In this document: positions 50,941 through 59,105 of the stretch, in pieces
Position numbering within the stretch: the stretch's first letter is position 1
Layout of the letters: the number at the start of each line of letters is the position of its first letter
NCBI RefSeq assembly: GCF_900115785.1
Contig: NZ_FOYS01000001.1
Coordinates: 248,001-312,000 of the forward strand
Source of the DNA: Halogeometricum limi
Lineage (GTDB): Archaea; Halobacteriota; Halobacteria; Halobacteriales; Haloferacaceae
Direction of reading: 5' to 3'
DNA length: 64,000 bases
Notes under the pieces: generated by a model
Seen by the model: the letters and a program-made list of their open reading frames with translations, nothing else
Databases searched by the model: none
What the model was told of the DNA's origin: nothing
Position numbers and translations under genes: made by a program

Positions 50941-52947
50941 ATGGAGTTCGAGTCCATCCCCGGCGTCGGGGAGAAGACGGCGAAGTCGCTGTCGAAACTC
51001 GACGGTGCCGAACGAGCGTTGGCCGCGGGCGACGTGGCGACGCTGGCCCGCGCACCGGGACTCACGGAGGGCCGGGCGGCGGCCATCGCCCGCGGCGCGA
51101 TTCGACGACGGCACGACGACGACGGCGGCTTCCTCGCCACCGACCGCGCCCGGGAGGTGTACCGCGACGTCCTCGCGTTACTCCGCGACCGAACCGTCAC
51201 CACGTACGCCGCGAAACGACTGGAGACGTTCTTCCCCACCGCCTCGGCGTCGCGAATCGAAGAGGTCCGCGAGTTCGCCGAGACGGCCGTCGAGCGAGAC
51301 CCGGACGCGGACGTCCTCGCCGCCCTCGACGGCGTCGAACCGCTCGAATCGGCCTCGGGAATCCGCGTCCGCGAGCGCTGTCTCGCCACCGCCGACGCCG
51401 AACGCTACGCCGCCGCGAAGGACGCGTTCCCCGAACTCTCGGTCGAAGTCGTCGAAGACGCGCGGGGCCTCTCGGAACTCGCTCGCTCGTACGCCACCGT
51501 CGTCGCCTTAGACGAGGCGTTCGCGGGCGTCGACGTAGAGGGCGACGTGCGCGTCCGCCCCGACGCGGCCGAGCATCCCGACGAGATAGTGCCCGAACGG
51601 GTCCTCGCCTTCTTCGCGCAGAACCGCGCGCGCATCCACGCCGCCGCGGACGTCCACGAGGTGGCGAGCCTCGACGCGCCGTGCGACCTCGACTCGCTCA
51701 GAGACGCTCTCTCGCGACTGGACGACGACGGCACCATCGTCGGCGACGACGAACTCGACCGGTTGGTGAACGCCGTCGACGACGCGGACGCCGCCGCCTC
51801 CACTGCGGAGTCCGTCGCCAACGACCACCTCCGCGACGCCATCCGCGAACGCGACGTGACCATCGAGGGGACCGACTTCCTCTCGCTCGTCGAACAGGGC
51901 GCGCGCGTCGACTCGTTGCTCTCGCGGGAACTCGAAGACCAGTACGCCGACGCCGTCGCGACGGCCAGAGACCACCTCGTGGAGTCGCTGTCGCTGAGAC
52001 CCGAGGAGGCCGACATCGCCACCCGGGTCTTCACCGACGACCCCTCGTTCCCCGTCGGGTACGACGAGGAGATGCTCGCTCGACTCCGAACCGAGTTGAA
52101 GACCGGACGCGACCGCCGCGCCGTCCGCCTGAAGCGCGAACTCGCCGCGGACCTCTCGGACCTCCGCGACCCGGTGAACGAGATGGTCACGGACGCCCTC
52201 GAACTCGACGTGGAACTCGCCGTCTCACGGTTCGCCCGCGACTTCGACTGCGCCTTCCCGGCGTTCGTCGCGGACGGGAGCGACGCCGAATCCGCAGACG
52301 ACGACGGCGACGGATTCCGCATCGACGGCGGCCGCTCACCGCTCCTCGACGTGCCGTTCGACGCCGTCGACCCCGTCGACTACGGCGTCTCCGGCGTCAC
52401 CCTCCTCTCCGGCGTCAACTCCGGCGGGAAGACGTCGACGCTCGACCTCGTGGCACTCGTCGTCGTCCTCGCGCACATGGGACTGCCCGTCCCCGCCGAA
52501 CGCGTCGAACTCGAACGCTTCTCGGAACTCCACTACTACGCGAAATCGCAGGGGACGCTCGACGCCGGAGCGTTCGAGAGCACCCTTCGGGACTTCCGCG
52601 AACTCGTCGACGGCGAGACGAACCGCCTCGTCCTCGTGGACGAACTGGAGAGCATCACCGAACCCGGCGCGTCCGCGAAGATAATCGCCGGGATTCTGGA
52701 AGCGCTGGACGACCAGGCGACGACGGCGGTGTTCGTCTCCCACCTCGCGGACGAGATACGCGAGGCGGCGACGTTCGGCGTCGCCGTCGACGGAATCGAA
52801 GCCGTCGGACTGGCAGACGGCGAACTCGTCGTGAACCGCTCGCCGGTCAAGGACCACCTCGCGCGTTCGACGCCGGAACTCATCGTCGAGAAACTGGCCG
52901 GCGAGGACGCCTCGGGATTCTACGACCGCCTGCTGGAGAAGTTCTGA
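50941..52947 (+). CDS. Helix-hairpin-helix plus MutS-type ATPase (MutS-related protein)
   Basis: A 668-residue protein. An HhH pair (about 1-55, IPGVGEKTAKSLSKL) precedes a long helical core (about 80-430) and a MutS-family ATPase (about 455-650) with Walker A GVNSGGKTST near 490 and LVDELESITEPG near 560. It lacks the mismatch-recognition and connector domains of MutS1, and no Smr nuclease tail is seen, unlike MutS2. The HhH points to DNA binding, perhaps branched DNA. The orc gene follows. Confidence 0.85.
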   Translation: MEFESIPGVGEKTAKSLSKLDGAERALAAGDVATLARAPGLTEGRAAAIARGAIRRRHDDDGGFLATDRAREVYRDVLALLRDRTVTTYAAKRLETFFPTASASRIEEVREFAETAVERDPDADVLAALDGVEPLESASGIRVRERCLATADAERYAAAKDAFPELSVEVVEDARGLSELARSYATVVALDEAFAGVDVEGDVRVRPDAAEHPDEIVPERVLAFFAQNRARIHAAADVHEVASLDAPCDLDSLRDALSRLDDDGTIVGDDELDRLVNAVDDADAAASTAESVANDHLRDAIRERDVTIEGTDFLSLVEQGARVDSLLSRELEDQYADAVATARDHLVESLSLRPEEADIATRVFTDDPSFPVGYDEEMLARLRTELKTGRDRRAVRLKRELAADLSDLRDPVNEMVTDALELDVELAVSRFARDFDCAFPAFVADGSDAESADDDGDGFRIDGGRSPLLDVPFDAVDPVDYGVSGVTLLSGVNSGGKTSTLDLVALVVVLAHMGLPVPAERVELERFSELHYYAKSQGTLDAGAFESTLRDFRELVDGETNRLVLVDELESITEPGASAKIIAGILEALDDQATTAVFVSHLADEIREAATFGVAVDGIEAVGLADGELVVNRSPVKDHLARSTPELIVEKLAGEDASGFYDRLLEKF

Positions 52948-53123
52948 CAGGAGTTATGACCTCGGCGTCGCGGCAGACGACCGTCTGCCAAGCGGCGTCA
53001 CTCCGGATTGGTAAGATGCAGTGAATTACTGAATTCGGCGTCTGTAACCGGTTTCCGTTTCGATTTCACTTTCACTCCGGGTCTGGGGAACCGTTAAGTA
53101 CGCTGCTATTCGTGATTCAAGCG

Positions 53124-54248
53124 ATGAGGGACGACCCCGAAGAGGGGATGCTGTCGTGGGACGAGACGGTCTTCCGCGACGAGCACGTCTTCGAGATAGA
53201 CTACGTTCCGGAGACGTTCAACCACCGCGAGACGCAACTGCAGAGCCTCAAGTACGCGCTCCGCCCCGCCGTCCGCGGGTCCCGTCCGCTCAACACCATC
53301 GTCCGCGGTCCGCCGGGAACGGGGAAGACGACGGCCGTCCAGAAACTGTACGGCGAACTCGGCGCACAGTCGGGCGTCCGCACCGTCCGCGTCAACTGTC
53401 AGGTCGACTCCACGCGCTACGCCGTCTTCTCGCGCATCTTCGAGCACATCTTCGAGTACGAGCCGCCGTCGTCTGGAATCTCGTTCAAGAAGCTGTTCGG
53501 GCAGATAACCGACCGACTCGTGGAGGAGGACGAAGTCTTGGCCGTCGCCCTGGACGACGTGAACTACCTGTTCTACGAGAACGAGGCGTCGGACTCGCTG
53601 TACTCGCTGCTCCGCGCCCACGAGACGCACTCGGGCGCGCGAATCGGCGTCATCATCGTCTCGTCTGACCTCTCGCTCGACGTCATCGACGAACTCGACG
53701 GCCGCGTGCAGAGCGTCTTCCGGCCCGAAGAGGTGTACTTCCCGGTGTACGGCGTCGACGAGATAGTCGACATCCTCCGCGGCCGGGCGCGCCGCGGGTT
53801 CCACGACGGCGTCATCGGCGACCCGGAACTCGACCGCGTGGCCGAACTCACGGCCGACAGCGGCGACTTGCGCGTCGGCATCGACTTGCTTCGCCGCGCC
53901 GGCCTCCACGCCGAGATGCGCGCCAGTCGAACCGTCACGCTCGAAGACGTCGAAGCGGCGTACGACAAGTCCAAACACGTCCACCTCTCGCGGTGTCTCC
54001 GCGGCCTCTCGGACCCCGAACGCGCCCTCGTGCGCGTCATCGCCGAACACGACGGCGAACAGGCCGGCACCGTCTACGAAAGCTTCCACGAGGCGACGGA
54101 CCTCGGCTACACGCGCTACTCGGAAATCGTGAACAAACTCGACCAACTCGGCGTCATCGAGACCGAGTACGCCGAGATAGAGGGCCGCGGACGCTCTCGG
54201 TCGCTCTCTTTGGCGTACGATGCCGACGCCGTGTTGGACCGCCTCTGA
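53124..54248 (+). CDS. orc: Orc1/Cdc6-family replication initiator
   Basis: A 374-residue AAA+ protein. Walker A is GPPGTGKT at 62-69. The Walker B position reads LDDVNYL (143-149) rather than the usual LDEID. A winged-helix DNA-binding domain occupies about 290-374. Haloarchaea encode many Orc paralogues, only some linked to active origins. The ATG giving MRDDPEEGM is chosen because GTTAAGTACG lies about 27 nt upstream; a GTG four codons earlier is possible. The 176-bp upstream gap lacks a clear pair of origin recognition boxes. Confidence 0.9.
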   Translation: MRDDPEEGMLSWDETVFRDEHVFEIDYVPETFNHRETQLQSLKYALRPAVRGSRPLNTIVRGPPGTGKTTAVQKLYGELGAQSGVRTVRVNCQVDSTRYAVFSRIFEHIFEYEPPSSGISFKKLFGQITDRLVEEDEVLAVALDDVNYLFYENEASDSLYSLLRAHETHSGARIGVIIVSSDLSLDVIDELDGRVQSVFRPEEVYFPVYGVDEIVDILRGRARRGFHDGVIGDPELDRVAELTADSGDLRVGIDLLRRAGLHAEMRASRTVTLEDVEAAYDKSKHVHLSRCLRGLSDPERALVRVIAEHDGEQAGTVYESFHEATDLGYTRYSEIVNKLDQLGVIETEYAEIEGRGRSRSLSLAYDADAVLDRL

Positions 54249-54293
54249 GTCTCCGTTCGGTAGCTACATCCACCGCCCCGGCGAGTGACGACC

Positions 54294-54998
54294 ATGGACG
54301 CAGACCGAGTCGCCGTCGTGACGGCGGCGGGACGCGGAATCGGCGCGGCGTGCGCGAGGCGACTGGCGGACGACGGCTACGTGCCCGTCCTCCTCTCGAA
54401 ATCCGGGGCGGCCGTCGACGTGGCCGACGAACTCGGCGGCGTCGGGTTCGAGGGCTCCGTCACCGACCCCGACGACCTCGCGGCACTCGTCGAGGCCGCA
54501 CACGACCGCTACGGCCGCATCGACGCCGTCGTGAACAACACGGGCCATCCGGCGACGGGTGACCTCCTCTCGCTCGACGACGACGCGTGGCACGAGGGAC
54601 TTGACCTGGTCCTCCTGAACACGGTCCGGATGGCGCGTCTCGTCACGCCCATCATGCGAGCGGGCGACGGCGGCGCGTTCGTCAACGTCTCGACGTTCTC
54701 GGCGTACGAACCGAGCGCAGAGTTCCCCGTCTCGTCGGTCCTCCGTGCGGGACTGGGGGCGTTCACGAAACTGTACGCCGACCGGTACGCGGGCGAGGGA
54801 ATCCGGATGAACGCGGTGCTCCCGGGGTTCGTGGACAGCTACGAGGTGGACGCGGCGACGCGCGACCGAATCCCGATGGGCCGACCGGCCCGAACCGCCG
54901 AGATAGCCGACACCGTCGCCTATCTGCTCTCGCCGGCCGCGAGTTACGTGACGGGACAGAACGTCCGCGTCGACGGCGGCCTGACCGACCACGTCTGA
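54294..54998 (+). CDS. SDR-fold protein with altered catalytic residues
   Basis: A 234-residue short-chain dehydrogenase/reductase fold. TAAGRGIGAA near 10-19 is the cofactor-binding loop and NNTG at 81-84 the NNAG-type motif. The catalytic YxxxK is replaced: aligning from GAFTKLYADRYA, the Tyr and Lys positions become Ser147 and Arg151. The C-terminal part ending TGQNVRVDGGL is normal. Either the chemistry is changed or it binds a ligand without catalysis. The start MDADRVAVV is used; a GTG three codons upstream is possible. Confidence 0.8.
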   Translation: MDADRVAVVTAAGRGIGAACARRLADDGYVPVLLSKSGAAVDVADELGGVGFEGSVTDPDDLAALVEAAHDRYGRIDAVVNNTGHPATGDLLSLDDDAWHEGLDLVLLNTVRMARLVTPIMRAGDGGAFVNVSTFSAYEPSAEFPVSSVLRAGLGAFTKLYADRYAGEGIRMNAVLPGFVDSYEVDAATRDRIPMGRPARTAEIADTVAYLLSPAASYVTGQNVRVDGGLTDHV

Positions 54999-55034
54999 CT
55001 CGCCGGACCGCCACATCGTCGCCCCCGAAACGCC

Positions 55035-55739
55035 TCAGAACTCCTCGACGTGCGGTCTGAGGTCGAGTTCGAGCGTCCACGCGCTCCGGTCCTGTTCGAC
55101 GAGGTGCCAGTACGTCTCGGCGATGGCGTCGGGGTCCAGATAGTCGGCGTCGTCGCCGACGTCTCGGTTCGGCGGGCGGATGCCGCCGTCGACGACGACG
55201 TGGGCGACGTGGACTCCCTTCGGGCCCAACTCGCGCGCCATCGACTCGGCCATCCCGCGCGCGCCGAACTTCGCGGCGGAGAACGCGAGGGCACCCTCGC
55301 GGCCGCGGACGGCCGACGTCGCGCCGGTGAAGATGACCGTCCCACCGGCGTCGTCGCCGTCCAGCATGTCGTCGACGGCCTCCTGTGCGCAGACGAACGC
55401 GCCGCGGACGCCGACGGCCACGGCGTGGTCGAGTTCTTCGACCGAGAGTTCGCGCAGACCCTTCCAGGCCGACCCGCTCGCGTGGTTGACGAGGACGTCG
55501 ACGGGGCCGAACGCCTCGCGAACCGCGTCGAACGCCGACCGAATCTCGTCGGGTTCCGTGAGGTCCGTCGGGACGGCGAGTCCCGCGCCCGCCGTCTCGT
55601 CCAGTTCCGCGGCGAGTTCGTCGATGAACGACGCGGAACGCGCGAGGAGTGCGACCGAACAGCCCTCGCTGGCGAACGTTCGGGCGAGCGATGCACCGAG
55701 TCCGGGCCCGACACCGGCGACGACGGCGACTCGTGACAT
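55035..55739 (-). CDS. SDR-fold protein with Phe at the catalytic Tyr position
   Basis: A 234-residue short-chain dehydrogenase/reductase fold. GVGPGLGASLAR near 9-20 is the nucleotide loop and NHASG at 85-89 replaces NNAG. The active-site motif reads FSAAK (153-157), so the Lys is kept but the Tyr acid/base is Phe. The VVVDGGIRPP segment after it is typical of a known group of such proteins. It is convergent with the previous SDR gene, and a Ser/Tyr-based reduction seems unlikely. The ATG gives MSRVAVVAGV. Confidence 0.82.
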   Translation of the reverse strand: MSRVAVVAGVGPGLGASLARTFASEGCSVALLARSASFIDELAAELDETAGAGLAVPTDLTEPDEIRSAFDAVREAFGPVDVLVNHASGSAWKGLRELSVEELDHAVAVGVRGAFVCAQEAVDDMLDGDDAGGTVIFTGATSAVRGREGALAFSAAKFGARGMAESMARELGPKGVHVAHVVVDGGIRPPNRDVGDDADYLDPDAIAETYWHLVEQDRSAWTLELDLRPHVEEF

Positions 55740-55818
55740 GCCTTCTCCGAGGTGCGCCAGCACCAAAACACCGAGTGAGAGCGGAAGGTTTGTGCCCGCC
55801 TGCGCCGACGCCTCGCGT

Positions 55819-56505
55819 ATGAAGACGACGGGCGGCAGCGACGACCAGAAGCGCCGGGCGGCCGAACGGGCGGCCGAACTCGTCTCCTCCGGTGAGACGG
55901 TCGGACTCGGCACGGGAAGCACCACGGCGTTCGCCATCCGAGCGCTCGGACGGGCCGTCGACGGCGGACTCGACGTTCGCGGGGTCCCCACGTCGTTCGC
56001 CTCGCGCGAACTCGCCCGCGACGTCGGTATTCCACTCGCCTCGTTGGACGAGGTGGCATCGGTCGACATCGCCATCGACGGCGCGGACCGACTCGACGCC
56101 GACCTGAACCTGATAAAGGGCGGCGGCGCGGCGCACGCCCGCGAGAAGATAGTCGCCGCCGCGGCGAGTCGGTTCGTCGTCGTCGCCGACCCCTCGAAGG
56201 TGGCGGAGACGCTGGACCGGTCGGTACCGCTCGAAGTGCTCCCCGACGCGCGAACCGTCGTCGCCGGGGCCGTCGAGGAACTCGGCGGCGACCCGGAACT
56301 CCGCCGCGCGGAGCGAAAGGACGGCCCCGTCGTCACCGACAACGGTAACCTCGTCCTCGACTGCGAGTTCGGTCGAATCGCCGACCCCGCGTCGCTGGCG
56401 GCCGACCTGTCGGCGACGCCGGGCGTCGTCGAACACGGCCTGTTCGTCGGACTCGCCGACGAGGCGTACGTCGGCACCGACGACGGCGTCGACGTGCGTC
56501 GCTGA
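55819..56505 (+). CDS. rpiA: Ribose-5-phosphate isomerase A
   Basis: A 228-residue enzyme that interconverts ribose-5-phosphate and ribulose-5-phosphate. GLGTGSTTAFAI near 30, DIAIDGADRLD near 88, and LIKGGGAAHAREKI near 98 form the substrate site. The ATG giving MKTTGGSDDQKRR sits directly before the first helix. It is divergent from the SDR gene with a 79-bp shared region. Haloarchaea lack much of the oxidative pentose pathway, so it mainly supplies ribose for nucleotides. Confidence 0.95.
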   Translation: MKTTGGSDDQKRRAAERAAELVSSGETVGLGTGSTTAFAIRALGRAVDGGLDVRGVPTSFASRELARDVGIPLASLDEVASVDIAIDGADRLDADLNLIKGGGAAHAREKIVAAAASRFVVVADPSKVAETLDRSVPLEVLPDARTVVAGAVEELGGDPELRRAERKDGPVVTDNGNLVLDCEFGRIADPASLAADLSATPGVVEHGLFVGLADEAYVGTDDGVDVRR

Positions 56506-56616
56506 GGCTCGAACGCGCTGTTCTCGACGGTTCTCTCTCGTCCTCTCTCGGCGTCTCCCCGGTGTCGCAACTCGTCGGCGGAGTCGGCTAAAAGAAAGGT
56601 GAGTTAGAAACCCGGC

Positions 56617-56784
56617 TTACAGGTCGCGGGGCTGGACCGTCTTCCGGTCGTTCTCTTCCGCACGGCGGGCGGCATCTTCGAGCAGTTCCTTCACTTCCTC
56701 GTCGAGCGCGTCGTAGAAGTCAGAAGCGACGTTCTTGTCGTTGAGCGCTTCCTTGACGGCTGCCTTGACAATAAGGTCTGCCAT
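56617..56784 (-). CDS. Histone-fold small protein (DUF1931-like, 55 aa)
   Basis: A 55-residue acidic protein starting MADLIVKAAVKEAL and containing VASDFYDALDEEV, ending KTVQPRDL. The helix-loop-helix spacing and the terminal 'R.TVQPRDL' resemble half of a histone fold; the family is recalled as DUF1931. The gene shows a Shine-Dalgarno-like GGAGG close before the ATG and an ACTTAATAAG box about 27 nt upstream. Whether it binds DNA is not known. Confidence 0.75.
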   Translation of the reverse strand: MADLIVKAAVKEALNDKNVASDFYDALDEEVKELLEDAARRAEENDRKTVQPRDL

Positions 56785-56879
56785 ACAACCCTCCTTTCTA
56801 AGGCCTACTTAATAAGATTTCCCAAATCAGCCGCCTCTCAGCCCCTACTCGTAGTATATGGCCTTTCGGAGGGGACGGA

Positions 56880-56963
56880 TTTATATACCGGGAGGGCGCA
56901 TAGGGGCAGACGCTTTGAACGAGGGTCTGGAGGGGTCGAATCCTTCGTTTCCCTGATTTTTCG
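56880..56963 (+). ncRNA. Candidate small RNA or structured larB leader
   Basis: A strong TATA box TTTATATACC (56880-56889) would start transcription near 56908-56912. The following bases form two mutually exclusive hairpins sharing 56941-56949: AACGAGG (56918-56924) with CCTTCGTT, one bulge, or GGAGGG (56929-56934) with TCCTTC and a 6-nt loop. GATTTTT follows at 56955. No protein is encoded. It could end as a short RNA or continue into larB. Confidence 0.4.
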
Positions 56964-57027
56964 TTCGAGTCGACCGTCGTCGGCCCGAAACGATAGGTAG
57001 GTGGGGAACGGGCGCGAACGCACGCTC

Positions 57028-57798
57028 ATGCGAGATGTTCTAGAGGACGTCGCGGCAGGCGAACTCACTCCGGAAGAGGCCGAAGTGCGTCTCACGGGGT
57101 ACACGACGACGGACGCGGGCCGCTTTGACGCGGCGAGAGAGTCGCGACGCGGCGTCCCCGAGGCGATTCTGGCGGACGGAAAGACTCCCGACGAGACAGC
57201 GACAATCGCCGTCGCCGCCGTCCGTTCGACGGGAAGAGCGATTCTGACGCGGGCGGCGGAGTCACACGTGGACGCCGTCGTCGACGCCCTCGACGAGAAC
57301 GCGACGTTCGACAGAGACGAACGGGCGCGGACGCTCGTGGTACACGCGCCGGAGTTCGACTCGCCGACGCTCGACGCGACAGTCACCATCGCCACCGGCG
57401 GCACATCCGACGCCGAAGCGGCGGGCGAAGCGGCGGTCATCTTGCGGGAGATGGGTGCGACGGTGACGCGCGTCGAAGACGTGGGCGTCGCCCACCTCGG
57501 GCGCGTCCTCGACAACCTGGAGACGCTCCGCGAGGCGGACGTGGCAGTCGTCGCCGCGGGTCGCGAGGGTGCGCTCCCGACGGTGGTGGCCGGCCTCGTC
57601 GACACCCCCGTCATCGGGCTTCCCGTCTCGACGGGGTACGGCCACGGCGGCGAGGGCGACGCGGCCCTCATGGGGATGCTCCAGTCCTGTACCGTCCTCT
57701 CCGTCGTCAACGTCGACGCCGGATTCGTCGCGGGGGCGCAGGCCGGACTCGTCGCCCGCGCGGTCCACGACGCACGAACCGCCACCGAGGAGTCGTGA
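57028..57798 (+). CDS. larB: LarB: nickel-pincer cofactor synthesis carboxylase
   Basis: A 256-residue protein related to PurE. The N-terminal about 60 residues hold a helix pair (MRDVLEDVAAGELTPEEAE). The C-terminal domain has ATGGTSDAEAAGEA near 125, a DVGVAHLGRVL stretch and GYGHGGEGDAALMGML near 210, which match LarB. It carboxylates and hydrolyses nicotinic acid adenine dinucleotide for the nickel-pincer cofactor. LarE is also in the window; LarC and LarA are not. The ATG at 57028 gives the family start; an in-frame GTG nine codons upstream is unlikely. Confidence 0.9.
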   Translation: MRDVLEDVAAGELTPEEAEVRLTGYTTTDAGRFDAARESRRGVPEAILADGKTPDETATIAVAAVRSTGRAILTRAAESHVDAVVDALDENATFDRDERARTLVVHAPEFDSPTLDATVTIATGGTSDAEAAGEAAVILREMGATVTRVEDVGVAHLGRVLDNLETLREADVAVVAAGREGALPTVVAGLVDTPVIGLPVSTGYGHGGEGDAALMGMLQSCTVLSVVNVDAGFVAGAQAGLVARAVHDARTATEES

Positions 57799-57985
57799 CG
57801 GTCGTCGGCACCCGCACGCCGGCTCTCGTCTCGTGCGGCCGGCGTGTAATTTAACAGACGTTCGTCCGATTCGAACCCCCCTTCGTGGACGTTTCGACAC
57901 TCAACGCGCACGCGCGCGAAGCCCTAAGTGGGTGGCGTCCGTACTGAATGCTACCGGCACACGTGGTGGCTGCCGGAATTCAACC

Positions 57986-58135
57986 ATGCCAACTTGCGAC
58001 CACTGCGGGTCGCACGTGTCTGAACGCTTCGCGCGCGTGTTCACGGACGGTGAAGGACGGCTTCTGGCCTGTCCGAACTGTTCGGCGAACGCGGGTATCG
58101 CGGAGGTCGCACGGCAACGAACCCGCACTGCATGA
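57986..58135 (+). CDS. Micro zinc-binding protein (49 aa, DUF7563-like)
   Basis: A 49-residue protein with CDHCGSHVSERFARVF near its start and CPNCSANAGIAEVAR later, forming two CxxC pairs. The whole layout resembles a haloarchaeal family recalled as DUF7563. CCTAAGTG about 60 nt upstream may be its promoter box, which would give a leader of about 35 nt. Function is unknown. A perfect 7-bp stem-loop follows downstream. Confidence 0.7.
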   Translation: MPTCDHCGSHVSERFARVFTDGEGRLLACPNCSANAGIAEVARQRTRTA

Positions 58136-58186
58136 CCACTGAAGCGGACGAAAGACCACCACGCGAAGCCGTACCCCTGTCAACGT

Positions 58187-58213
58187 AACCGGCGCGAAAC
58201 CACGCGGCCGGTT
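58187..58213 (+). other. Stem-loop between small zinc protein gene and surE
   Basis: AACCGGC (58187-58193) pairs perfectly with GCCGGTT (58207-58213); inner bases GCG and CGC can extend the stem with one bulge. It lies between the zinc-protein stop and the surE promoter, so it may mark the end of the first transcript. It lacks a T tract. Confidence 0.4.
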
Positions 58214-58270
58214 CCGTTTCGGCTCACACCAGAAACGCTACTTAGCCTCCCGCGAACGCTCACCTATTCG

Positions 58271-59101
58271 ATGAGCGACGGCTACTCGATCCTCCTGACG
58301 AACGACGACGGCATCGACGCACCCGGCATCGCGACGCTTCGCGAAGAACTGACGGCCCTCGGCGAGGTGACCGTCGTCGCACCCGACGAGAACCAAAGCG
58401 GCGTCGGCCGCACGCGTAACCACACGGCCGTGGTCCGAGACCACCCGTGGGGCTACCGACTGGTCGGCACGCCCGCCGACTGCGTCGCGTACGGTCTCGG
58501 CGGCCTCGACACCGAGTTCGACGTGGTCGTCTCCGGCGTCAACGACGGCCCGAACGCGGGCAACTACGTCGTCGGACGCTCCGGCACCGTGGGCGCGGGT
58601 ATCGAAGCCGCGTTCCTCGGCACGCCCGCCCTCGCCGTCTCCGCGTACCACTCGACGGACTTCTTCCTCTCGCCGCCCGAGGAGTACGACTTCTCTCGTC
58701 CCGCCCGCGTCGCCACCGGCTTGGTCGAACGCGCCCTCGACGCGGGCGTCTACGACGAGGTGGACCTGTTGAACGTCAACGCGCCCGTCGACTCGCCGAA
58801 CCCGCCCGTCATCCTCACGGAACCGTACCACGAGTACGGCCAGCAGGTCGAACGGGTCGAAGACGACGAACTGGGGCCGGACGAACACCGCGTGAAACTC
58901 TCGGACCGGACGTGGCCCGACGCCGTGGGGTGGGAGAACCCGTTCCCCGTCGCGGAGCGACACCGCGAACGCTACCCCGTCGGCAGCGACCGCCGGGCGA
59001 TGGTGGACGCGTCCGTCAGCGTCTCACCGTTGACGGTGAGCCACGCCGTCCCCGACAGCGCCCGCCTCGCGGACGTGGTGGAGACGTTCGAAGTCGAGTG
59101 A
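58271..59101 (+). CDS. surE: SurE survival protein, 5'/3'-nucleotidase
   Basis: A 276-residue metal-dependent nucleotidase that removes phosphate from nucleoside monophosphates. [11 protein letters not shown] near residue 9 contains the metal-binding Asp pair, and [14 protein letters not shown] near 88 the Asn cluster. A TATA-like CTACTTAGCC is centred about 28 nt upstream. The GIY-YIG protein gene starts 4 nt after the stop, so both are likely one operon. Confidence 0.93.
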   Translation: MSDGYSILLTNDDGIDAPGIATLREELTALGEVTVVAPDENQSGVGRTRNHTAVVRDHPWGYRLVGTPADCVAYGLGGLDTEFDVVVSGVNDGPNAGNYVVGRSGTVGAGIEAAFLGTPALAVSAYHSTDFFLSPPEEYDFSRPARVATGLVERALDAGVYDEVDLLNVNAPVDSPNPPVILTEPYHEYGQQVERVEDDELGPDEHRVKLSDRTWPDAVGWENPFPVAERHRERYPVGSDRRAMVDASVSVSPLTVSHAVPDSARLADVVETFEVE

Positions 59102-59105
59102 GACC

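Noticed and set aside
52948-53123. Possible replication origin upstream of the orc gene
   Set aside because: No paired ORB-like repeats or long AT-rich unwinding region is visible, only short A/T patches around TGAATTACTGAATTC.
56925-56955. A tRNA T-arm-like sequence (GGGTCGAATCC) near 56932
   Set aside because: The loop reads GTCGAAT rather than TTCGAAT, and no cloverleaf of normal length can be built around it; the hairpin interpretation fits better.
57948-58142. A 64-codon frame overlapping the small zinc protein gene
   Set aside because: Its basic, Thr/Arg-rich product lacks the CxxC spacing that makes the overlapping 49-aa frame convincing, although its ATG is better placed relative to the TATA-like box.
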